From contig NZ_JACJVO010000039.1 in NCBI RefSeq assembly GCF_014212055.1, positions 23,433 to 87,432 on the forward strand: DNA of 64,000 bases. The letters are read 5' to 3'. Under the pieces are notes generated by a model. That model made no database searches. It saw nothing but the letters and a program-made list of their open reading frames with translations, and had not been told where the DNA came from. This document shows, in pieces, positions 58,318-64,000 of the stretch. The translations under genes and the position numbers were made by a program. This stretch comes from Cohnella zeiphila. GTDB taxonomy: Bacteria > Bacillota > Bacilli > Paenibacillales > Paenibacillaceae. Position 1 is the first letter of the stretch. The number at the start of each line of letters is the position of its first letter.

Positions 58318-59107
58318 GTTTAGATCGGAAAAGCCAAATGGCGCAAGAACGGGCAAGCCCCGCCTGATCGTCTGGATCGGCGGCAAGGGCTGGCTTCGTC
58401 TCGGGACGGTCGCCGGACTCCTTCTTCTGGTGGGCGTCATTCTGTACAGCGAGATCCCGTCCGTGCACACCTGGAGCTACTGGACAACGCCGCTGACGGG
58501 CAAAGTCATCGCGCTCGATGCCGGGCATGGAGGAGCGGATGGAGGGGCCGTAAGCCGCGACGGGATCATCGAGAAAGACATCAACATGTCCATCGTCCTC
58601 TATTTGCGCGACTACCTGCAGCAAGCCGGCGCGCTAGTCGTACTGACTAGGGAAGGGGATTACGATCTCGCCGAAGCGGACGTGAAAGGTTACTCCAAAC
58701 GGAAGACGGCGGATCTGCTCGAGAGGGTCGATACGATTCGCAACCGCAAAGCCGATCTGGCGGTAAGCATCCACCTGAACAGCGTGCCTTCCCCTGCTTG
58801 GTCCGGCGCGCAAACGTTCTATTCCAAAACCGTGCCCGACAGTTCCCGATTGGCCCAGGTTCTGCAGAAAGAGATCAAGGAAACGCTTGGGAACACGAAC
58901 CGCACCGCCCTTCCCAACAACACGGTTTATTTGCTTAAGACGCTCCCGATGCCCTCCGCGTTGGTGGAGATCGGCTTCCTGTCCCATCTGGCCGAGGCGC
59001 GTCTGCTTGCGAACGAGACGTATCAGAAAAAAGTAGCGGCATCCCTGTACCGGGGAATTCTGCGTTACCTGTCCGGCGAGGGCCAGCAAACCCAAACGAA
59101 GCCGTGA
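58316..59107 (+). CDS. cwlD: N-acetylmuramoyl-L-alanine amidase CwlD (spore cortex)
   Basis: A 263-residue protein with a membrane anchor (about 28-50) and an Amidase_3 domain. The zinc and catalytic residues appear in DAGHGGADGGA, EKDINMS, SIHLNS and VEIGFLS. CwlD, with PdaA, makes muramic lactam in the cortex, needed for germination. The start is probably TTG 58316, seven bases after GACGAGG, although GTG 58307 within the terminator stem is possible. Precedes an Mrp-type ATPase gene and gerD, as in Bacillus (cwlD-salA-gerD). Confidence 0.92.
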   Translation: MFRSEKPNGARTGKPRLIVWIGGKGWLRLGTVAGLLLLVGVILYSEIPSVHTWSYWTTPLTGKVIALDAGHGGADGGAVSRDGIIEKDINMSIVLYLRDYLQQAGALVVLTREGDYDLAEADVKGYSKRKTADLLERVDTIRNRKADLAVSIHLNSVPSPAWSGAQTFYSKTVPDSSRLAQVLQKEIKETLGNTNRTALPNNTVYLLKTLPMPSALVEIGFLSHLAEARLLANETYQKKVAASLYRGILRYLSGEGQQTQTKP

Positions 59108-59120
59108 CCGCCCGAATGTG

Positions 59121-59126
59121 CTATAA
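59121..59126 (+). promoter_or_regulatory. -10 box before the Mrp-type ATPase gene
   Basis: A perfect TATAAT 40 bases before the chosen start of the ATPase gene, without a clear -35. It argues against the ATG at 59130 as a start, since that codon would be at the transcription start. Confidence 0.4.
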
Positions 59127-59165
59127 TAAATGGGAAATGTCGAGCAGAAACGAGGGCTTGCGCGG

Positions 59166-60302
59166 ATGGTAACGAGAGAGAAAGTATTGGAATTATTGAA
59201 GTCGGTCGCGGAACCGACGTTGAAGCAGCCGCTTGCCGAACTGGGGTTGGTTCGGGATATCGTCGTACGGGAGTCGGGCATTTCGCTTACGGCCGTCGTA
59301 CATCCGGAGAGCTTAGCGGGAGCGGAAGAGCTCGAAAGGACCCTGGCCGAAGCGTTGAAGCCGCTGCACGAGGGCGTACCGCATATCCGGATTCGAGAAA
59401 TGACCGAACACGAGAAGGCGGAGACGCTCTCGAAGCTGGGCAATACGGGAACGAACGCTTCTCCGCCGAATGCCGCGGGAGCGCAAGGAGCGGCTCCGGT
59501 AAGAGGACATGGTGCCGGATTGGAGACAAGCAGTTCTTTGCTTCGGGCGGACAGCGATGTACAATTCATTGCCGTAGCCAGCGGCAAAGGCGGCGTCGGC
59601 AAATCCACGGTTACCGTCAATCTTGCCGTCGCCTTGGCCCGGTCCGGCAAACGAGTCGGACTTATGGATTGCGACATCTACGGCTTCAGCGTACCGGACA
59701 TGATGGGCATCGAGGAGCAGCCTCAACAGGTAAACAACAAGATTATGCCGATCGAGCGTTTCGGCGTCAAAGTGATCTCGATGGGCTTCTTCGTCGAAGA
59801 CAACAGCCCCGTCGTCTGGCGAGGTCCGATGCTGGGCAAGATGCTGCGCAATTTCTTCGCCGAAGTCGATTGGGGAGAGCTTGATTACGTCCTGCTCGAT
59901 CTGCCGCCGGGTACGGGAGATGTTGCTTTGGACGTGCATCAGATCATTCCCCAGAGCAAAGAGATCATCGTTACGACGCCTCATGCCACGGCTGCTTTCG
60001 TAGCGGCAAGAGCGGGCGCCATGGCCATCAAGACGAACCATGAGCTGCTCGGCGTCGTCGAGAACATGTCATGGTTCGAGAGCGAAGGCAGCGGCAAGCG
60101 CGAATACGTGTTCGGCAGAGGCGGCGGCGGCCAGCTGGCCGAGACGCTGCATACCGAACTGTTGGCGCAATTTCCGCTGGGAGCTCCGGACAACCATCCG
60201 TCCGAACCGGATTTTTCTCCTTCGGTTTATAAAGCCGATTCCCCGGTCGGACAAGAATATGCCCGCCTGGCAGCGCGAATCATCGAGTTGTGCGGCAAAT
60301 AA
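59166..60302 (+). CDS. salA: Mrp/NBP35-type P-loop ATPase (SalA/ApbC-like)
   Basis: A 378-residue protein. An N-terminal MIP18-like (DUF59) domain (about 1-85) precedes a ParA/MinD-type ATPase with the deviant P-loop ASGKGGVGKST and the motif DYVLLDLPPGTGD. Related proteins carry iron-sulfur clusters or, in Bacillus SalA, regulate protease expression. The clear CXXC of cluster-carrying Mrp proteins is not seen. The start is ATG 59166 after CGAGGG. Convergent with gerD. Confidence 0.88.
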   Translation: MVTREKVLELLKSVAEPTLKQPLAELGLVRDIVVRESGISLTAVVHPESLAGAEELERTLAEALKPLHEGVPHIRIREMTEHEKAETLSKLGNTGTNASPPNAAGAQGAAPVRGHGAGLETSSSLLRADSDVQFIAVASGKGGVGKSTVTVNLAVALARSGKRVGLMDCDIYGFSVPDMMGIEEQPQQVNNKIMPIERFGVKVISMGFFVEDNSPVVWRGPMLGKMLRNFFAEVDWGELDYVLLDLPPGTGDVALDVHQIIPQSKEIIVTTPHATAAFVAARAGAMAIKTNHELLGVVENMSWFESEGSGKREYVFGRGGGGQLAETLHTELLAQFPLGAPDNHPSEPDFSPSVYKADSPVGQEYARLAARIIELCGK

Positions 60303-60333
60303 ACGAAAAACCGGCTTGCGCCGGTTTTTCGTT
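60302..60333. terminator. Bidirectional terminator between salA and gerD
   Basis: AACGAAAAACCGGC-TTGC-GCCGGTTTTTCGTT is perfectly symmetrical, with A-runs and T-runs on both sides. It serves the two convergent genes. Confidence 0.93.
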
Positions 60334-60335
60334 TT

Positions 60336-61028
60336 TTAACTGTTGTTTCCTTCGGAGCCCTGGCTTTGACCTTGACCGCCGCCGCCGTCTCCTCCGCCTG
60401 ATCCGCCGCCGCCTTCGGAAGAAGGCTTCTTCTTGTTCGGGTTCAGTTCTTCTTTCACGACACTCTGCAGCATTTTCATGATTTCCAGCTTAAAGATCGG
60501 ATTCTGGACCGCTTCTTGCACCGCGCTCATCATCTGCGTCCGGTATTCGGTCGTTTTCATCGCGTCGAAGATGACGCCCTGCATGTCTTTGCTTTTGAAT
60601 ACGGTCGTCAGATCTTTTTGATAAGAGGGATCCTTGAGCAGATCCTTATGCAATTGCTTGTTGTTTTTGCTGACCGCTTTGGCGAATTCCCCGGCGAACT
60701 TGGGGTCCGTCATTATATTCTCCAGGACCTTGTCATAATCGGGAGAGGTCAAGACATCCTTGACGGCCGTCCGTACCTGCTCCTGATCGGAAGGCGTCAA
60801 CGACTGGGTATGAAGGCTGCTCGTTCCGTATTTCGCGGTCGAGGCCTTTTCCAGCGCTTCCTGGGCTTCGGTTGACCCCAGAATATCGATTACCATGGAT
60901 TTAACGTCTTTGTAGCTCATCTGTTCGCCGCCGCCGCCGCTCTGTTCCGCTCCGCAGGACGTCAACAATACCGTGAGTCCGAGCAGTGCGCATAGAGATG
61001 ACAGCCGCTTGCTGATATGTCGAGGCAT
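60336..61028 (-). CDS. gerD: Spore germination lipoprotein GerD
   Basis: A 230-residue lipoprotein. The signal peptide ends in the lipobox LTSC with Cys25. A Gly-rich linker, an alpha-helical core (about 40-190) and a Gly/Ser-rich tail follow. GerD clusters nutrient receptors in the spore inner membrane (germinosome). The order salA-gerD-kbaA-pdaB matches Bacillus. Its Gly/Ser tail is longer than in Bacillus GerD. Confidence 0.9.
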   Translation of the reverse strand: MPRHISKRLSSLCALLGLTVLLTSCGAEQSGGGGEQMSYKDVKSMVIDILGSTEAQEALEKASTAKYGTSSLHTQSLTPSDQEQVRTAVKDVLTSPDYDKVLENIMTDPKFAGEFAKAVSKNNKQLHKDLLKDPSYQKDLTTVFKSKDMQGVIFDAMKTTEYRTQMMSAVQEAVQNPIFKLEIMKMLQSVVKEELNPNKKKPSSEGGGGSGGGDGGGGQGQSQGSEGNNS

Positions 61029-61140
61029 ACCGACCTTCTCCCTTCATGGAGCTTCTGACGGTAGTATGCGACTTCGGCAAGGCGAATATAAGGGGGACAT
61101 TCATGGCTTTTTGGCTTGAACGTGGTAAAATGGAGGGGGA

Positions 61141-61779
61141 ATGACAGAGGAGGAATTGAACTTGAATTTGCGCAAATGGATGACTTTGTTCGGCACCACG
61201 ATTCTGATCGGAGGTTTATGCTCTCTGGTGACGGGTGTCGTCATGCTTCTGTGCGATTCCTCGTTCCGAGTGGTAAAGACGGAGGATTGGCTTTTCAATA
61301 TTGTCATGATGGCCTTGGCCGGCCTAAGCCTGGGAGCTTTCGCGCACATGGGCTTTTTCGCATACATGATGTTGAACTATATTGCGCGGAGTATCATCAA
61401 AAGGCCTTATTTATGGGTGGCGCTTCAGGGGTTCATCGCTGCGTTCGTCTTGGTCGAAATCGCTTACTGGACATACGGCAGCGCTTTTCCGGACGCTCTT
61501 TTCTGGGCTGCTCCGCTTCTGCTCGCGGTCGCATCGATCGTCGTGGCTTGGTGGAAGGTAAAGGAGACGACCGCCGGAGCGTGGCTCCCGACCTTGTTCT
61601 TTATGATCGCCGTAACGACGATCGAAGCCGTTCCGGGCTTCCGGACCGAGAAGTGGACGTCGCTGTTGTTCACTCTCGTTCCGCTGTTTGTCTGCAACAG
61701 CTTCCAGATCATGCGTCTACATCATATTCTGGGCAAGCCCAAAAGCAAACCGGCTCCCGTCGCGGCGGGAGCCAATTAA
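61141..61779 (+). CDS. kbaA: KinB-signalling pathway activation protein KbaA
   Basis: A 212-residue membrane protein with about six hydrophobic segments. KbaA is needed for KinB activation at the start of sporulation. It is divergent from gerD and next to pdaB, as in Bacillus. The ATG at 61141 is close to GGAGGGGG (61132-61139); AGGAGG at 61148-61153 would better serve the TTG at 61162, so the start is uncertain by seven codons. A GC hairpin (GGCTCCCG/CGGGAGCC) lies at its 3' end. Confidence 0.88.
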   Translation: MTEEELNLNLRKWMTLFGTTILIGGLCSLVTGVVMLLCDSSFRVVKTEDWLFNIVMMALAGLSLGAFAHMGFFAYMMLNYIARSIIKRPYLWVALQGFIAAFVLVEIAYWTYGSAFPDALFWAAPLLLAVASIVVAWWKVKETTAGAWLPTLFFMIAVTTIEAVPGFRTEKWTSLLFTLVPLFVCNSFQIMRLHHILGKPKSKPAPVAAGAN

Positions 61780-62571
61780 TCAGGCCGATACCATCTGATT
61801 CCATGCGGACTTGTCCTCGACCGATTTGCCGTTGGCGTCCGTCTGGCTAAGCAGTTGGGAGACCGTGACGAATTCGTATCCTTTGGCCCGAAGCTGATCG
61901 ATGATGGTCGGCAGGGCTTCGTGCGTTTGCTTGCAGGAGTCGCTGGCATGCAGGAGAATGATATCGCCGGGATGCGCCTTGTTCACGACTCTGTCCACGA
62001 TGGTTTGAACGCCCGGATTCTTCCAGTCGAGCGAATCGGTATCCCATTGAATGACTTTGTAATTCAAGTCTTCCGCGATTCGAAGCACCCGCTTGTCGAA
62101 GTCCCCGTTCGGCATCCGGATCAGGTTCGGGGTTTGACCGGTCATCTCCGACAGAATGCCGCCTGCGGTCGTAATCTGCTTGCGGATTTCCTCGTCGCCG
62201 AACTGGCTGTAATTGTCGTGTTTATGGCCGTGACTGCCGATTTCATAGCCATCGTCAACGATTCTTTTGACAATATCGGGATGCGTTTTGCTCCAAGGCG
62301 ACGATAGAAAGAACGTGACATTGTTGACGCCCTTGCTTTTCAGAATATCCAGAATCGGTACTGCCCGCTTGTCCCCCCAACTGATGTCGAAGGTGAGGGC
62401 AATCACTTTGCGGTCTGTCGGCACGCTGTAGATCGCGGCGGGCGGATGGGGCGAGAAAACGCTGATGTTATCTTTCTCGGCCCAAATGACGCCGGCGGAG
62501 AAAATGGCGGCCAACGTTAAGTAGAAGAATCGCTTGATGTTTTTGGCATTGTAGACGAAGAAGTGGTTCAT
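61780..62571 (-). CDS. pdaB: Sporulation polysaccharide deacetylase PdaB
   Basis: A 263-residue protein with an N-terminal membrane anchor (about 13-30) and a NodB domain. TFDISWG replaces the usual TFDDG, as known for PdaB; SHGHKHDN gives the metal-binding histidines, and HASDSCKQT and the C-terminal region complete the fold. It is required to maintain spores after the late stages of sporulation. Its stop abuts that of kbaA, tail to tail. Confidence 0.93.
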   Translation of the reverse strand: MNHFFVYNAKNIKRFFYLTLAAIFSAGVIWAEKDNISVFSPHPPAAIYSVPTDRKVIALTFDISWGDKRAVPILDILKSKGVNNVTFFLSSPWSKTHPDIVKRIVDDGYEIGSHGHKHDNYSQFGDEEIRKQITTAGGILSEMTGQTPNLIRMPNGDFDKRVLRIAEDLNYKVIQWDTDSLDWKNPGVQTIVDRVVNKAHPGDIILLHASDSCKQTHEALPTIIDQLRAKGYEFVTVSQLLSQTDANGKSVEDKSAWNQMVSA

Positions 62572-62704
62572 GGTGGAATTCCGCTCCTTTCCATAGTGGG
62601 GGTTGTTTCGATCCGTACATGGGGCAGCCAGGCTTTGTCCCTATCAATGTATGCTTGGCCTAGTACAAGTTATTCTCGCGAAAAAAGCAAACGGGGGGAA
62701 CGGA

Positions 62705-63319
62705 TTGTTTACCAAAAAAGGCATGGCTCAGAATTGGAGAGAAGTTCGTCCTTACGTGATTTTCGCGACGATTTTGTTTTTTGCGAGCATTGTCGTGGGC
62801 GGGGCGTCGGACAGCCGGGTCGCTTGGCTGGACAGCATGATCGGAAGCTTGAAGGATCTCGCGCAGAGCGCGGCCGACTCCGACCATCCGCAGCAGACAA
62901 TGTTTTCATCTATTGCATTTAACAACATCTACGCCTCGCTGATGGCCATGTTCATGGGGATCATGGGCGGAATCATGCCCATCGTCACGCTGATTACGAA
63001 CGGAATGATGATGGGATATTTGTTCAAAGGCTTTGCGGATCAGGGGGAGAACGTCGCGCTTCTTATCGTCAAGGGGATTTTGCCGCACGGAATTTTGGAA
63101 TTGCCTGCGTTGTTTTTCGCATGCGGTTACGGGATTCGTCTCGGCTTTCAACTCATAAAAGGCATCTTCGGCTCTTTGATCGGACGCACCGAGCCTTGGG
63201 GCGGATTTACCTTGGCGCTCAAGGGAAGCGTGCCGGCCGCGCTTCTTTTGGTTGTCGTTCTGCTGGCAGCCGCTTTACTTGAAAGCACCGTAACTTATTG
63301 GATTATGGGAGCTTCTTGA
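62705..63319 (+). CDS. Stage II sporulation protein M family membrane protein
   Basis: A 204-residue protein with about four to five membrane segments. It has the SpoIIM-family segment FNNIYASLMAMFMGIMGGIMPIVTL and the loop LPHGILELPALFFACGYGIRLG. The probable start is TTG 62705 after GGGGGGAA (62693-62700); the frame is open to 62603. SpoIIM works with SpoIID and SpoIIP in engulfment, but a general transporter-like relative in this position (next to pdaB) is also possible. Confidence 0.75.
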   Translation: MFTKKGMAQNWREVRPYVIFATILFFASIVVGGASDSRVAWLDSMIGSLKDLAQSAADSDHPQQTMFSSIAFNNIYASLMAMFMGIMGGIMPIVTLITNGMMMGYLFKGFADQGENVALLIVKGILPHGILELPALFFACGYGIRLGFQLIKGIFGSLIGRTEPWGGFTLALKGSVPAALLLVVVLLAAALLESTVTYWIMGAS

Positions 63320-63453
63320 GGACATTCAAAAAGAACCCGGCATGAGACGGTTCGATCCGTCATAAACGTGGCAGAAATGGAGCATAACAGTAAAACGTTC
63401 CGAACGCGAAGTGCGACGGGCCGTAATGCTGCCATTGAACAGGGGGCCTAGCC

Positions 63454-63687
63454 ATGCCTATGCTGGGGATGATGTTTACGGATAAGGAATGCAAGGAGTT
63501 CGATTATTTGCTTCGCAAAGAAATGGACGAAATGCTTCTGGACATGAGCGATCGCCGTCTCGACGGTCCGGTGAAGGATGCCATTACTCGCCGTTACAAA
63601 ATCATCTTTCGGATGTACGCGCGCATTGCCCCGCCTCGCGAGCTTTCCCGATATGCGCTCGGGCTGCGTTCGAACCGAAACGGATAA
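63454..63687 (+). CDS. Conserved hypothetical protein
   Basis: A 77-residue charged protein (MPMLGMMFTDKECKEFDYLL) with predicted helices (about 10-60) and no membrane segment or Cys pair. AACAGGGGG precedes the ATG weakly. It lies between the SpoIIM-like gene and the rRNA promoters. I do not recognise a function. Codon use and the clean frame favour a real gene. Confidence 0.6.
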   Translation: MPMLGMMFTDKECKEFDYLLRKEMDEMLLDMSDRRLDGPVKDAITRRYKIIFRMYARIAPPRELSRYALGLRSNRNG

Positions 63688-63713
63688 AGTTCGATAAAAT
63701 TGGACAAAAAGGC

Positions 63714-63743
63714 TTGACTGCCACGCCTGGGATATGATAAATT
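63714..63743 (+). promoter_or_regulatory. rRNA operon promoter P1
   Basis: TTGACT (63714-63719) with TAAATT (63738-63743) after 18 bp, in A/T-rich surroundings. First of two tandem promoters before an rRNA operon. Confidence 0.55.
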
Positions 63744-63821
63744 ATCTAACGCCCGAGCGGTTGTGGCGGGACAATCGAGCGTTGCAGCAAAGAAAAATGG
63801 CTCAAAAGAAGAAATTGGCTG

Positions 63822-63851
63822 TTGCAATTGCCTAACGCTTTATGTTATATT
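63822..63851 (+). promoter_or_regulatory. rRNA operon promoter P2
   Basis: TTGCAA (63822-63827) with TATATT (63846-63851) after 18 bp. Tandem promoters about 108 bp apart are usual for Bacillus-type rrn operons. Confidence 0.6.
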
Positions 63852-63859
63852 ATGAAAGT

Positions 63860-64000
63860 CGCTGCTGAAACGGCGGCGGCCAGAAACGGAAGACCTTGTT
63901 CCTTGAAAACTGAACATCGAGCGTAATTGGAATCGTCAATCGAGAGCTTCGGCTTTCGGGAGACAAACCAGCAGTGAATTGAGCCATATGGCTCTCTGAT
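63860..64000 (+). other. rRNA operon leader with box A-like antiterminator
   Basis: CTTGTTCCTTGAAAACTGAAC (63896-63915) is the leader sequence found before 16S rRNA in Bacillales and includes the box A-like element for antitermination. The 16S gene itself does not begin before the window ends, but should follow within a few dozen bases. Confidence 0.8.

Noticed and set aside
63900..64000. Beginning of the 16S rRNA gene inside the window
   Set aside because: The typical 16S start sequence is not reached; only leader and box A-like sequence are present.

Overview
The window comes from an endospore-forming, moderately GC-rich Firmicute of the Paenibacillaceae (Paenibacillus/Cohnella type). The evidence is the Bacillus-like order of the rpl-rpo, str, S10, spc and alpha clusters, strong AAGGAGG ribosome-binding sites, GTG/TTG starts in rpoB, rpoC, rpsE and rpoA, sporulation and germination genes (cwlD, gerD, kbaA, pdaB, spoIIM-like), S-layer homology domains, and LplA/LplB/YtcP-type sugar ABC transporters with YesS-type AraC regulators. 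These are inferences from protein and gene order, not from 16S.

Layout. 1-3.7 kb: end of nusG, rplK, rplA, the L10 leader with attenuator, rplJ, rplL and the ybxB methyltransferase. 3.7-16.6 kb: a pectin-use island inserted between ybxB and rpoB, with a secreted PL1 pectate lyase, two ABC permeases, a binding lipoprotein, a membrane AraC regulator, an uncharacterised glycosidase-like protein and an oligogalacturonate lyase. Two near-consensus CcpA (cre) sites lie at its promoters. 16.7-24.5 kb: rpoB and rpoC with their own promoter. 24.5-24.7 kb: a cluster of DnaA boxes in non-coding DNA. 24.9-29.8 kb: L7Ae-like protein, rpsL, rpsG, fusA, tuf.

29.8-38.6 kb: a second accessory region between tuf and rpsJ. 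It holds remnants of an AraC regulator, a sugar-binding protein and a response regulator, an intact FAD oxidoreductase, a membrane-anchored PrsA-like foldase overlapping a 1207-residue S-layer-anchored beta-helix protein, a GC-rich structured stretch resembling group II intron RNA, and a cyclophilin lipoprotein. 38.8-54.2 kb: the S10-spc-alpha superoperon (rpsJ to rplQ, including rpmD and rpmJ). 54.2-56.2 kb: truA, rplM, rpsI.

56.3-58.3 kb: sulfate assimilation (cysH, sat). 58.3-63.7 kb: sporulation/germination genes and an Mrp-type ATPase. 63.7-64 kb: tandem promoters and the leader of an rRNA operon; 16S should begin just beyond the window.

The islands fit together physiologically: pectin is cut outside the cell, oligomers are imported by the CUT1-type transporter, and unsaturated oligogalacturonides are split by the PL22 lyase. 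Expression is probably set by the AraC-type sensor and CcpA. The most notable unexplained signal is the DnaA-box cluster downstream of rpoC.
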